Made by a program: the position numbers and the translations under genes. This document shows positions 36,301-57,958 of a stretch of 64,000 nucleotides of DNA, in pieces. The first letter of the stretch is position 1, and every line of letters begins with the position of its first letter. Origin of the DNA: Certhia americana (taxonomy: Eukaryota > Chordata > Aves > Passeriformes > Certhiidae); NCBI GenBank assembly GCA_018697195.1, contig CM031866.1:6813489-6877488 (forward strand), read 5' to 3'. The notes under the pieces were generated by a model, which ran no database searches, was not told the origin of the DNA, and saw only the letters and a list, made by a program, of their open reading frames with translations.

Positions 36301-39300
36301 TGTAAGAAGCTAAGAGCTGTCATGTAATATCTTCCAGAAATTCATCCTCAGTAATTATTTCTTAATTGGTAATCTGAATTTTGAGGATGGTAAGGCAGCT
36401 ATTTCTATGATGAATTCACTGCCAACTTAACAAACCAGTCAGGCCCATCTAACAGAATACCACTGATTGTCAGTCTGCATTCCTTAAATGCAATGAAATC
36501 CTTGTAGAATAGGGGACAGAAATCCTATAGCTTACTTTCAGTCTACTCTATGGCAGCATAAAGCAATGACTGATGGGATCTTCTTTGCAGGCTTTCTCAG
36601 TAGGATTATCAGCTAAAAATGGTGACACTTAGTTCTTTGTATTCTACTTATTAGAATCCTTAGTCATGAACCAGAGCTATCTAAAGCTACAAGCTATAAA
36701 TAGAATAAGAGGTCGAGATATTTTATACCTTTTTTTACCATTGGAGCACTCTTTCTACAGATGGCTATTAATTTCATAATGAGAAATAACAATAATTCTA
36801 GTGAAGCTTTAACACTTGGTTAGAAAAGAACATGCCAGGGATATGTGCTTTTTACACTACTTTTCCACACATCTGATGTGATTCAGACAATTGTGGCACA
36901 TTACTTTGTATTAGTTAAATTGTACTGTTCCATTTTATAGGCCTTAACCAGCATTCAGAGAGCCCCCCTGTCCAAACTCCCAAGAGGTTTTTCTTTGGTG
37001 CAGTCATTGACATGTGTAGTCCTGCAATAAAGCATTCACCTGGAAGGAAGAGAACAAGAAAAGATTCCTTACACTTAGAGGAGCTTCCCTCATGTCAGGT
37101 AGAAACAGTTATCTCCTTTTTCTCTTTCTTCCCATCCTTGTTTTCTCTTCCATTCATCAGCATCTTAAATTTAGTGTTCATTAAGTCTCATTCAACGGGT
37201 TTTTTTATGTTTCAAATCTTGAAAAGTAAATATGAAGATGGATTGTTAATACTCTTGGAGTAGGACAAGCATGACTCTTTAATTTATTATTTTTCCCCTG
37301 CAGACTCCTAGTAAAACACCTCATAAAATTGCCCAGAAGCCACTAAATTCTGCCAGTAAGCTCCCGAGGAGATCGCCTCGTATTGTCTGCAGGACTCCAC
37401 AGAAGCTGGAGAAGACACCTGGCAAAAGTCCAGCTGCTAAGCAGAATGTAGCTAAATGTTTGGGAAAATACTTTTCTCATCCTGCACAAAGGGTCAAGTC
37501 TCCATCTGGGCCAACTGACAGCAAGAGGGTTCACTTACTGCAAGGAACTGAGGACTGTTGTGCAGCACTAACACTTTCCCCTCCTTGCAAGGAGCCTGGC
37601 TTGCAAAAACTAAAATATGAAAGGTTCACAGGGCTTAATTCTTCTGTGCTACCTTCAACAGATTCAAATCCAACTGCTTCTTCTTCCCCCTCTGCCACCC
37701 AAGAAAGGTGTTTTACAGAACATCAGACTCCAAGGCGTTCCTTGAGATACCTCTCAAAATTAGCATCTCCAGTAAGTTCTCAGAAGCAAATCCTCACAAA
37801 GGAAGTTCAGGTGCAGTCAGATCAGTTATATCAAGCACCTAAAAGGACACCCAGGAAACGTGAAGATCCAGGTTCAAAATTATGTACCAGCCCCCTGAAT
37901 ACAGAAATACCTCAGCTTGCTGTGAGGCCAGAGCCTCTCTGCAGTTCTCCACTCTGTGAAAGTTCCACAAGCACTGTGACAAACTGCTCTGCTTCCCACA
38001 GGCAGGCTGGGGAGGCTGACTGGGAACCTGGTACATCTAAAACATCTTCTCAAAAGACTCCAGGTACAGGTATTACTGACACTTCACTGAGGTCCCTGCT
38101 TCACACATCCAAGCAGGCCAAATGTGATCCAGGTTCTAGAGGAGAGAGCCTCACATGTGCAACACTGAGAGAAAATGAGGACAGTTGTCATGATAGTGGT
38201 GGTAACTGTTCTGTGGAAAGCCTTCAGCTTCATCAGTCGCAAGTTACTGAAAGTACTTCTGTACTGGAGAAAAATAAACAGATGGATAGAGTGTCTCAAA
38301 AGTCTCCTTCCAGGGAGGACTTGGAAAACCATTTGTCTCCAAAGCCTTTTGCTGGAGGGCAGGAACATGTGCAGAATGCTGAGAGACACTGTGAGCCATC
38401 AGTTAAGGGGGAGAACTGCAGTGCAAACACCTGTGAGTCCTTCCTAAGGAATTTGCAAACAGTGAGCGATGACTTAGAAGCAAGAACTCTGCTGAGGGAA
38501 GAATATGTGGGACTGAAAGCTCCAAGTCTCAAGAGACGCTCCAGATTTGCCCTGAATACTTCACCTCCTATGCAGAAGTCTCCTCCTGCCTATTCCTTAC
38601 GCTGCACTGCAGACAGGAGGCAGAGGGAGGCTGCAGCACGCATGGGAGAGCCTCAGTTTGTAGCCAAGTTCTCGACTCCTGAAAGTCATTGCAAGCTTCC
38701 TTCTGTCAGCCCACCGACGTACGAAGTGGAAATGGAAATGCAAGCTTCAGGCCTGCCCAAGCTTCGCATTAAGAAAATCGGCTCTTGCTCGTCGTTGGAA
38801 GTTCAACCTGAAGCAAGTGCCAGCAAACCCAGGGGAGGAGAAAGCCCCTTCAGTGATTTTGCTATGACCTGGTGCAGCAAGCACCCAGGAAAACTAGCAG
38901 CTGCCTGTGTTTCTCCATCCTGCTGCCGTTCTTCCCACAGTACGCCTGGGAAGAGTGCAGGACAGACTTACATATGCCAGTCATACACCCCAACAAGCTG
39001 TGCCTCTACTGTCACCTCCCCGTTTGCACTGGAAGCAGGAGTTCTCCAGACACCTTCTCCAAAGCAGAAGGGGAAGGCTACTCCTGATGCCATCAATGAC
39101 TGGCCTCGGAGGAAGAGAGCAGCAGGCAGCACTGCTAATGTGAGCTGTGGTCAGAGCGAGAGGAATGCTGATGAGCGGACACGGGTGTCAGCAGGCAGAG
39201 AGAGAACAATGAGGATCTCAGAACACTGCAGCAGCAAAGTAACAAATACTTTTGGGGAATTTGAACTGGAAGGGATTTGCAGGCTCCAGGATCAGGCATC

Positions 39301-41304
39301 TCCTAGTGACTCTGAACCAAGGGCTGATGAGGGAACTTTCGGTTTGAAATCTCGGAAGCGGGTCTTTACTTACCTGTCACCAGAAAAGGAGGAGAATCAT
39401 GGTGCCAAGAGATCTCGTGCTGATAGGGACAGCTTGGATCTCAGTGGCTTTTCCACAGATGAGGGCAACAGAAATAAATCAAGGACAGACTCTGTACTTC
39501 CTGAGATCCCAGGGGCATGTGCTCTCAAAACACTGGAGCAGCACAGTTGTCTAGGGGATGATGATGTCTTCCTTTTGTCAGGTAATTAAATGGCATGAAA
39601 GACACTCCACTCAAATTCAGATGTGGTTAAAAATGGGGGTTAGACTAAAACAAGAACACAATTGTTTTCTGTGTAATTATCTGAGGGAGAGTGAGGTGAA
39701 AGAGGAGTGGCTTGTAGATGACATGGAAGATGTGGAGAGGCAGACTGGATATGAGGAGTATTAATGATGGAGGAGAGATCAGAGAAATACGAAAGAGCAG
39801 GAGGCTGGAGGAACTAAAAGGGAAGTTTGAGGAGAGTTTGCATTCAGCTGATTTGTTCAGGTTTGTGTTGATACCACTGGCTGTTTCTGCCCAGCATCCA
39901 GCTCTGAAACCAACAATCTTAAGTGTTAAGCTTGGCTGCTTTAGACTGGAGTCTTGGCAGGGTTAGTCCTGTGGGTGTTGGTGTTTGTTGGTGCTCCAGT
40001 TGTCTCTGCCTGTGATGGTGGGCCCATTGACAGTGCTACCAGAAATTATTCCCTTGCTAGCAATAATGTGTCGGTAGGTCTGTAGGTTTAAGTTGCCTGT
40101 TTGTTTTTGCTGTGGGTACAGAGGATTCAGCTAACATTGGTGAAACAGGCTGTTCAGCTCTGTAAACAAGGCCTTGTGAATTTCAAATACTTAATCCAGT
40201 ATGGTAGAAATTACTGGGGCCTGTGACAGGTGTTGTTCTGTAGTCATTGCACTAAGCTTTGGTGTCTGTTTACTCTTGCAAGGAAAGATTTGTATACAGT
40301 GGCAGTGTCTTACTCAACATTATCACAGAAAAAAGGCCAAACCTTGAAGCAATATTAATCCATATTGAGGGCATGAAAGAATAGCAGTGCTTAGCCTTGA
40401 GATGGTCCTGTAAGAGACTTTCTGTACCTACAGACCTTGTGTTTGTATTTCTAGATCATTGTGGTTGTAACAGTTTTCTTCCAAGAAATGTGAATGTGTT
40501 TGATACAAGTGAAGTGATTTTCTGCTAAACCAGCTAAGAATATTAAATGTGCTAAGAGCTGATTCCAGGCTGCCATTTACCTTTCTCAAATGCTAAAACA
40601 CCACTGTGACAGCCTAGAGTTTGTTTCAGACAAAGTGTCACTTGTACTGATGTCAGTTTTGAGGTAGCATAAAGGCTGTGTGTAAGACTTAACATTTGAG
40701 CTGTTGAGTGGTTTTGCCTCAGCATCTCACTGTGCTTCTCCAGGCTCCACTCCACCCTTGAAGAGTGGACTTTCTGCCAGCAGCCTTCTAGCCCTGACCC
40801 AGTCTCCACTGCTGTCCCCACCGCCAGCTCACAGAAAGCGTGTTCAAGGTAAGCACAAGAGAGGAAGGGCTGGGCTCCAGCAGACTGGCTGTGCTCTCTG
40901 CTGGCCTCCAGCTAAGAACAAAATCATGCTGTGCTGGGGATTGAGCTTTGGGCAGAAAACCTGGGACTGTATCTGCCACTGCTGTGTTTGGTGTCTCAAT
41001 CTCACATGCTTACAAGAAACTTGGCATGAACTGGGAAGTTTGGAAGGAAAGGTAGGAATGAAGAGAGAAGAGCTACATGGGAAGTGCAGCTTCTGGTTCT
41101 TGTCTCCATTTGGTATTTGGCTTCTTGGGATCACCAGTGAATTCTGGTAAACTGTAGCTTTAATGTATTTTTTCTGTTTTTGTAGAAGAGGAAGCTGATG
41201 CTGTCCAAATTACTGCCAACCAGGAGCTGTCTCCATTCCACATCATGCTTTCCAGGAGGCATAGCCATAGCAGGACTTACTCACGGAAAAAGCTGCTCAG
41301 CTGA
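24339..41304 (+). CDS. TICRR: TICRR / Treslin, DNA replication initiation regulator (22 exons, 1946 aa)
   Basis: Treslin is the vertebrate Sld3 counterpart. With MTBP and TopBP1 it helps load CDC45 onto MCM at origins, under CDK and checkpoint control. Exons: 24339-24986, 25532-25817, 26422-26663, 26914-27157, 27657-27792, 28501-28643, 29343-29555, 30200-30348, 31086-31180, 31540-31633, 31796-31875, 32203-32439, 32865-32961, 33185-33251, 33948-34088, 34583-34673, 35196-35257, 36053-36208, 36941-37098, 37304-39581, 40744-40848, 41186-41304. The length is close to human (1910 aa). The start matches the human N-terminus (LLDTAG, LRLLT.LSCRFGL). The region expected to bind TopBP1 (exons 13-16) keeps S926-P and T970-P motifs. 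Exon 20 encodes the long disordered, Ser/Pro-rich part and ends near QTYICQ and DWPRRKRA blocks shared with human. Intron 10 uses a GC donor. Confidence 0.96.
25818..25842 (+). repeat. A20 homopolymer directly after the TICRR intron 2 donor
   Basis: Exon 2 ends at 25817. The donor GTAATA runs into 20 consecutive A (25823-25842). Such tracts vary in length and are prone to sequencing error, but the splice consensus itself is intact. Confidence 0.9.
31634..31795 (+). other. TICRR: GC-AG intron (TICRR intron 10)
   Basis: The donor is GAG|GCAAGT, the consensus of rare GC-AG introns, and the acceptor is TTCCAG at 31790-31795. Joining here restores the conserved LLEEVTDML reading. Using the GT four bases downstream (31638-31639) shifts the frame and meets a TGA within exon 11, so the GC donor is required for full-length protein. 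Confidence 0.9.
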
Positions 41305-41597
41305 AGTTTGGAGCCAGGCCAACATGGGAGACTTTGTATCATCCCAGCTGTACGACACACCTCTTAACAAAGGCTGGTATTTGGTGCTGGACTGGAGCTG
41401 CCTTGTGTTGGTAGGAGACTGGATGGAAGCACATGGCAGTAGAAATAAGGACCACTCTAAAAATTTATGGTTTCTTCCATATTTCAAAGCTAGCTTGGTC
41501 TTTCTGCTAGTGGAAGCTTAGAGTGTGTACTGCAGTGAAGGTCCAATTCTCCCAGGTCAAGAGGGAGAATTGTAACTTTTCTACAGCTTTCTTGTAA

Positions 41598-41603
41598 AAT
41601 AAA
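41598..41603 (+). terminator. TICRR: TICRR poly(A) signal AATAAA
   Basis: A canonical AATAAA lies 294 bases after the TICRR stop, followed by a T/GT-rich stretch (ATTTTCATTGTGTCC). It implies a 3' UTR of about 310 bases. Confidence 0.8.
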
Positions 41604-41624
41604 CTGATATGAATTTTCATTGTG

Positions 41625-43110
41625 TCCTTTAATCCAAAATCTGCCTTTGGCTTGAGGGATGGGGGCTGCAGGAAGGAGGATGCTGGAGGCGAATGGGTAC
41701 AGAACAAGCTGTGTGCTCCTGCTGTGTAATGTCCTGATACTAAATGAATCCCTCTGTTAATTGCATCCAGTTTGCCACAGCTTAGTGGGAAAATAACAAG
41801 TGGATTAATTAATTAGCCAAGTGCCAAGAGTACAGAAAAGGGGAAAGATAATTTAACTGGGAACATCTTTGGAGATCGTGAATGGTTTGGTGTATCCGCT
41901 CCTGGCTACTGCTGGAGAAGCAGATGCTGATGGAATGACTTCATTGTCCTTTTCTGCAAACTTGCACTAAGCCAGACAGAATTGGATGGGGAAGTGTCCT
42001 TGAGAAGTAAAATTTGGAAGGAATAACTGGAAATGACAATTTCAAGACTACTCTTTACCAAACTGAGTCACAGATTAAATAGTGATTTAGTTGCCTGTGA
42101 CACATTTGTTTTTGGAATTCCATGAAGAGAGCAGGAACTGTGGTTCAGTGCCTGAGATGTAGCCTACAAGGGACTAAAATTGTGCATTATATTGGAAGGG
42201 CTGAATTTTTTCCCTTGGGATAGTGATCTGTTTGTGCATAGGAGGATCTCGGGGAAGTCACCCCACTGTGTCTACTGACTGCACAGGAGGTGGAGAGCTA
42301 TGAAGATGGTGTGAGGTCATCCTGAAACAAGGCATGGGAAACTAGAGGTTTGTTAGGTGGCTTTAGGGCTTTCAGGGACTAGATGGGATTGCGTGGAGCC
42401 CTGTTGAAGGTCTTTGTTTTCAACAGCAGGGAAATACAGTGTCTGAACTTAATTTTGTGTAGCTCAGCCACATACAGAGCCCTCAATAATATCCCCCTCC
42501 TCACTGTCACACTACTACAGGCAAGGTCAAGGATGTAGCAGATCAGAAGGTGGTTCTTGTATCAGATGCAGGCTTTTAATTTGGTAAGTTACTCCTTCAG
42601 TGGTTGTGGTAGCTGTTCTCATTTCAGGCTGAAGCAGTGGCTTGTTTTTTAGGGTCAAATGGTCAAGCATCTCTTTGCCCCTGCCCCTTGCCCTTTTTAA
42701 ACAGATATCTTGGGCTTTCATTCTTGCTCTTCTAAGTTAAACTTAGTCCCTCTTCCTGAGCTGTCAGTGTTAAGCTGCAGGATTGTATTTAGTCTCTCTT
42801 AAATCCAGACTGGAAGTTCTCTCAAGAACATGAAAACCCTGCTTAAAGCAGCTTTTAGGGGCTGCATGAGAAAAACAGAATCCGAGTTACTTTTATTTTG
42901 AATGTTTCAGACAATTCTGCTGGCTGGGAGATGCTCTTCCTGTGGCAATTGAATGTAGCAGGCCTACTAGATGTGGCTGGGACTACTTAAACAGATATTT
43001 GAACATTAGGCCAACAGTGTGAGAGAAGGTGGTTTCCCATGAAGGGAGATTTAAATACAAATACAACTTTCCTACGTACCCAGAGTAAGTAGCCCTTCTT
43101 GGCAAATAAC
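41625..43110. other. Convergent intergenic gap between TICRR and KIF7
   Basis: About 1.5 kb separate the two poly(A) regions. It holds a TTAATTAATTAG block near 41805. I see no gene, no clear transposon and no structured RNA. Confidence 0.55.
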
Positions 43111-43132
43111 CATTTCATAAAACTCACTCTGC

Positions 43133-43138
43133 TTTATT
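43133..43138 (-). terminator. KIF7: KIF7 poly(A) signal AATAAA
   Basis: AATAAA on the minus strand lies about 440 bases beyond the KIF7 stop codon at 43581-43583. It is the first canonical signal on that strand and gives a 3' UTR of about 460 bases. Confidence 0.7.
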
Positions 43139-43580
43139 AGAAAAGTTATAGTAGAAATGCAAAAAATCCAAAGTTACTACAAAAATCTATTTACAAAGTC
43201 TGCAGGACTACAGAGCATCTCCCTCCGAGGCTGCCAGGGCTGAGCAAGTTCCTCAGCTGAGAATTCCACGTTGTAAACAAGTTTTTAGTGTTAAGGGGCC
43301 TGGAAGGAAAGTGTCTCCTGCTTCACAGTGTTTAAGCTGCTGAGGGAGCAGAGGAAAAGCATCCTGTCAGTGCTGCCTGGACTGGCAGCAACATGGAGAA
43401 TGTAAGCTGGTGGTCCCAACACCTCACACACTCCCTCATGATAAGTCACATCTTTCTCTTCCTCAGGCCTCTGAACTGTAACAGGGCTGTAGCCAGGCTG
43501 GCTTGTGGGGCAGGAGGGCTCTCAAACTCAGCAATACCTGCTGCTCCCTGCCCTGTGCCAGGTGAATGTCAAGCCTGGTT

Positions 43581-53715
<10,135 letters not shown>

Positions 53716-53747
53716 GGCCGCGCCGGGCGCACCGCGATGGCGTCAGC

Positions 53748-54060
53748 GGCTCCTCCCGGGATGGAGGGAGGGTAGGACTCCTCCCGGGATGGAGGGAGGA
53801 TAGCGCTCCTCCCGGGATGGAGGGAGGATAGGGCTCCTCCCNNNNNNNNNNGCTCCTCCCGGGATGGATGGAGGATAGCGCTCCTCCCGGGATGGAGGAT
53901 AGGGCTCCTCCCGGGATGGATGGAGGATAGGGCTCCTCCCGGGATGGAGGATAGGGCTCCTCCCGGGATGGATGGAGGATAGCGCTCCTCCCGGGATGGA
54001 GGATGCGGCGGGCAGGGAGCGAGGATGCGGCTCCTCCCGGGATGGAGGATGTGGCCGGTC
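53748..54060. repeat. 24/28-bp tandem repeat abutting the KIF7 start
   Basis: At least 11 units begin GCTCCTCCCGGGATGGA and are either 28 bases or 24 bases long, depending on whether an extra GGGA or TGGA step is present. The array begins about 30 bases upstream of the KIF7 ATG, so it lies in its 5' UTR or core promoter. It contains the 10-N gap, so the true copy number is unknown. Confidence 0.95.
53842..53851. other. Assembly gap (10 N)
   Basis: Ten N characters lie inside the tandem repeat. Ten is a typical placeholder size, so the real missing length is unknown and may include further repeat copies. Confidence 0.99.
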
Positions 54061-54154
54061 CTCGCTGCAGCCCGGGGAGAGCGGCCGGGGGGAGCGGGGG
54101 ACTGCCGTGGCTGCGGGAGTTGCGCGGCGGCTCCCCGGTGCTCCAGAGAAGCTG

Positions 54155-54400
54155 CATCATTCGGGAGATGCTCCATCACTCTTGGGATGGTTCATCACTC
54201 ACAAGGGACTCCATCCCCTCCGTGAGATGCTTCGTCACGTGCGGGGCATCGCTCCGATAACCGTGAGATGTTCCATCTTTAGTGGAACAAAGTTGCACTA
54301 CCCATGAGATGCTCCGTCAGTCACAAGGGACTCACATTTCTCATCAGCTGCTTCATCACTGACCAGACACCCCAGCACCTGAGACACTCCTCCACTCCTG
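54155..54400. repeat. Degenerate interspersed repeat of about 30 bp
   Basis: Variants of GAGATGCTCCATCACT recur near 54163, 54223, 54263, 54306 and (weaker) 54348. CACAAGGGACTCCAT/CACAT occurs twice (about 54198 and 54321). The pattern suggests an old, decayed tandem array distinct from the neighbouring one. Confidence 0.7.
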
Positions 54401-54789
54401 GCAGACATTCCCACGATCACCATGGGGAAGGGACAAGGGGCTCCATGGCCCTGCCGAGGCACAAAGTGCCCGAGGTGGAGGCGTGGGCACCTCTTGCGAT
54501 GCAGTTTTCGGAGCAGCTGGTGCCGACAGCTGGTGCTTCCCGGCCGCCCGCCGTGCTGGGGGCCGGCAGGGCCGGCTCAGCCACTGACGTATGTTCAGGA
54601 CAATCTGAGCGATGACAAAGTTTTTCATCCGGCTGCCTGCAGTTCCCTCTGCACCGCCCCTGCGGCTGCGGGGAGGGGTATGTGCCTCGTGGGTCCCCTG
54701 GGTGCCGTGGGAAGCGCTGGGCTGTCGGCTGTGCCGAGCGGAGTTGCACACACGGCTGGGACTGTCCGAGGGGCTCGGCCACGCTCGGC

Positions 54790-56695
54790 ATGGGGCTGCG
54801 GCTCCCACTGCGCCGGAGCACCAGCTTCACCCCCGACCACCCTGCCCTCATGGAGCTGCCTGGCCCAACTGTCCTGAAGATGGAAGCAAACGTCCTTGTC
54901 ATGGGAGCAGACAACGTAGGGAAATCAGGTGAGAACTGACCGTGAACTGGAACAGGGAGGGGTTCCCAGGCTGAAAACTGCAGCACTGTTTGGAGGACCA
55001 GTGGCAGGGAGCAGCCTGTGGAGCAAATTGGGGACATAGGGTTGAACCCTGGGGTGCAGCTGTGATTTAAGGTGGGAAGCTGAGCACAACCTTGTAGCCA
55101 GCCGGGGAGTGACAGGGGAAGGTATTTTCCACTGAGCTGCAGTTTGCTGATGCTCTGGATTGTGCAGATGCTTTGGTTCATGCTGTGCCTCTGCTGCACT
55201 CACAGACCTGCTGGTGGCTGGGGAAACTCAGAGGTCATTCCTGCTTGTAGGAGTTTACAAGGGGATGTTGCCTGACTGCTCTGGATTTAGAAAGGAGAAT
55301 CCTCCAGATTTTGGGTTATTCTGATGATTCCTATCGTTCCCTCTGCAGCTCTGACTGTGCGTTTCCTCACCCGGCGCTTTATTGGAGAGTATGGAGACAT
55401 GGGTGAGTGCCAGGCCAGGGCCAGGACAGTTCCCAAAAGGGACTGGGGTTGAGAGACAGCCCTGCTTCTGCCTGTGGGATTTCATTGCAGCCTGTTCTCT
55501 CCTGCCTTTCTCCAGAGCCTTTGCCTGCTCCCAGGGGCTCGATGCATTTGTTCAGTGACCCATCTCTTTGCTCCAGAACTGCTCCTCTGGGGTGCAAAAG
55601 GTCCAGGGTGGCAGCTGGTGACACCATGATGATTCTTTTTTTTTTTTTTCTTTTGGGGGAGGCAGAATTCATCTACAGCCACAACCTGACTGTGGATGGC
55701 CGAGAGATTCTCTTACACATTTGGGACGTCCCCAGTTCCCAGGTGAGAGGGGTCCACTCCTATCACCCATTTCTACCCCAGGGACAAGAAAACCCTTTAC
55801 TGGAAGTTACCTATGGGGAACCACAGGCTGGGAGGTCCAGTTGAGGAAGTCATAGGGTTCATAAGTGACTGAACTCTTCTCACCTGCCAAGTACAGGACA
55901 GCAGTGCTGCTGGCAGGGTAGCAAGAGTTACCATAGCCCATGGCTCTCTGGCTGAGAACACTGGAGCTGAAGCACTGATGCTAAAGAAGTAGAAGTGCTG
56001 CTCTGAGGTCCCCACACGGTTATCATCTACAGCCTGCAGTGCTTGGCAGCTGGGTGAGGGTTAGGATTAGGATGTGCTGCTGAAAGCTAAATCATCTCCC
56101 TTTGGTTATTTCTGCCGGGTGCTGTTTTGCTCTCCTTGATGCTCCTCTTTCTCTCTGCCCTTTTGCTGTTCCGTCCCTGTCCCAACAGGCTCAGTATTGC
56201 CTTCCTCTAGCAGGCAGGCATGGAGGGAGGGAGCCCAATAAAACAACCCTTCCTTTTCTCTTTCCACAGGAGCAGGCGGAGGATGGCTCCTCAGAGGAGA
56301 AGCGAGTCCAGTGGGCAGACAGCTTTGTCTTGGTCTACAGTATCTGTGACCGTGCCAGCTTCAACATCCTGCCCCTCAAAATCCAGTTCATCAAGGCAGC
56401 CAAGGAGGGGCAAAGCCAGGAGAAGGTGCCCATTGTCATTGTGGGCAACAAACGGGACCTGCACCACCAACGGGTGGTGTCCAGCGAGGAGGGGAGGCTC
56501 CTGGCCCTCTCTTTAGACTGTGGTTTCTATGAGGTCTCTGCAGCTGAGGCTTATCATGGGGCCCTCATGGTCTTCCATGGACTGGCCAAGCTCCTCCCAG
56601 ACACCAAGCTGGCCCTGAAGAAAGGAACAGGGATCCGTGGCATCGTCAAGACCGTGTCAGCTGTGTTTGCCCGTAAACGAACAGACTCCCTCTGA
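54790..56695 (+). CDS. Atypical small Ras-like GTPase, RERG/RASL11 type (4 exons, 231 aa)
   Basis: Exons: 54790-54928, 55349-55402, 55666-55742, 56270-56695; all junctions are GT-AG and in frame. The protein resembles the RERG and RASL11 families: ALTVRFLTRRFIGEY after the P-loop, WADSFVLVYSI, and VPIVIVGNKRDL. G1 (GADNVGKS), G4 (NKRD) and G5 (EVSAA) are present. Switch I has lost the usual threonine and is one residue short (EYGDMEFIY). The G3 motif DxxG is replaced by DVPSSQ. There is no C-terminal CAAX box; it ends RTDSL after a basic stretch. These changes suggest altered GTP hydrolysis or a non-switching role, and attachment to membranes by other means or none. The ATG at 54790 has G at -3 and +4. 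An in-frame ATG at 54682 is an alternative. I cannot assign a firm symbol; the family call is confident, the exact orthologue is not. Confidence 0.82.
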
Positions 56696-57678
56696 GCTAC
56701 TGCACAGATATTGCTGCTCTCTGTGCTGCCCAGCTGGGCCAAGCCTCCTCGCTGGGTGCCCACGGAGATGGTGTGTGTCTTTCCATAAGTATGATGGGTT
56801 CCTTGCTGTCCTCCTAGTGCCAGGCTCTGGGTGTCCTGCCATGCACACAGCCAGCGCAGCTGAGGACTGTAGTGTGTTACTCTTGGCTCTGATGTGGGAT
56901 AGTCTCATCTCTTTGCTGTACCAGCTCTTTAAGTGCTTCCTGCTTTCTCCTTTTATCCTCCAACACTGGAAACCACGGGGGGATTTTACCAAAGCTCCAG
57001 GCAGCAGCATCCCTAGCTCCTGCAGCAGGAGCTGCCCAGGCTGTCAGTGATTAGGGAGCATATCCTGCCCTTGTACAGCACACGACTCCCTGTCTCTTCA
57101 CTCCTACTCTAGGATCATTATTCCTGTTTTAACCTTCATGAAGATCCTCTTCATTAGCCCTGGAGCATCCATGAGCTGGAGAGGTGGGGCTTTCTGCACT
57201 GGGGAGGCACTGGGGAGGTCATTCCCACGTGTGAGAGTGTCCCAGAGCCCGGGGCACCGGCGATCCTGGAGGACTTTGGTGAGGGCTGGTGTCTCTCATC
57301 CCCCCCGCCGTGCTTTTGAGCAGTCCAGCTCACGGCCCTCTCCCCCACAGCCTTTCAGCGATCACAGCCGTTTCCCTTGTGCGGGCGAGGGCTGTACAGG
57401 CTGTGCCTGGGAAAAGCCAGACACGGGGCTCGTTCCCAGGATGGGAATTGCGCCACGAGCCTTCCCAAGCCATTCCTATGGTAAGGCTGCTATCCCTGGG
57501 GAGGAGAGGATGTGGGGAAAGGGGGTTGCTGGACTCCTCGCTGAACCCTTCTGCTGCTGGGAGTCTTTTCCCTGCCTCTCCCAAACCCTTCTTGTGCCCT
57601 GGGAAAGCAGTGTATTGGAAGAGGGTTTGTGCGTGCTGTAGGGAGACTGATTTCTCTGCTGTGTTCTTCTAGAAATGC

Positions 57679-57684
57679 AATAAA
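57679..57684 (+). terminator. Ras-like gene poly(A) signal AATAAA
   Basis: GCAATAAATTTTTTTT lies 984 bases after the stop codon. No earlier canonical signal was seen on the plus strand in this interval, so a 3' UTR of about 1 kb is likely. Confidence 0.65.
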
Positions 57685-57930
57685 TTTTTTTTGGCAGGAA
57701 GCCCCGGCTCCTTGGAGCTGTGAATTTGTACTTGGGGCATGGGAAGAGACACGTACCGTGCTGGGCATGAGCACCCACTATCCCAGTGGCAGCTACCCAC
57801 AGGGAATGTAACAGGATGTTTCCCGCACCCACTCCCTTGGCCCTGAGTTGGGGGTCTCACCCCACTCTGTTTCCTTGGTTTGGTGTTTCACTACCACAAA
57901 GAAGCTGAGCAGATGGGGTGGGTGGCACGT

Positions 57931-57958
57931 GGTTTATTATTGCAGGTTTATTATTGCA
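57931..57958 (-). terminator. PLIN1: Two PLIN1 poly(A) signals in a 14-bp direct duplication
   Basis: The 14-base unit GGTTTATTATTGCA occurs twice in direct tandem (57931-57944 and 57945-57958). On the minus strand each copy gives AATAAA (57933-57938 and 57947-57952). The PLIN1 3' UTR would therefore be about 680 bases. The convergent Ras-like gene ends roughly 250 bases away. Confidence 0.75.

Larger units (their letters stand above)
53716..54789. promoter_or_regulatory. Divergent promoter region of KIF7 and the Ras-like gene
   Basis: KIF7 (minus) starts at 53715 and the Ras-like gene (plus) at about 54790, so this 1.07-kb interval must hold both promoters unless upstream exons exist. The KIF7 side is filled by a tandem repeat and an assembly gap. 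The middle has degenerate GAGATGCTCCATCACT-like repeats. The right third is GC-rich unique sequence. No clear TATA box was seen. Confidence 0.55.

Noticed and set aside
53748..54060. CRISPR-like spaced repeat
   Set aside because: The units are contiguous without unique spacers, and the context is a vertebrate promoter.
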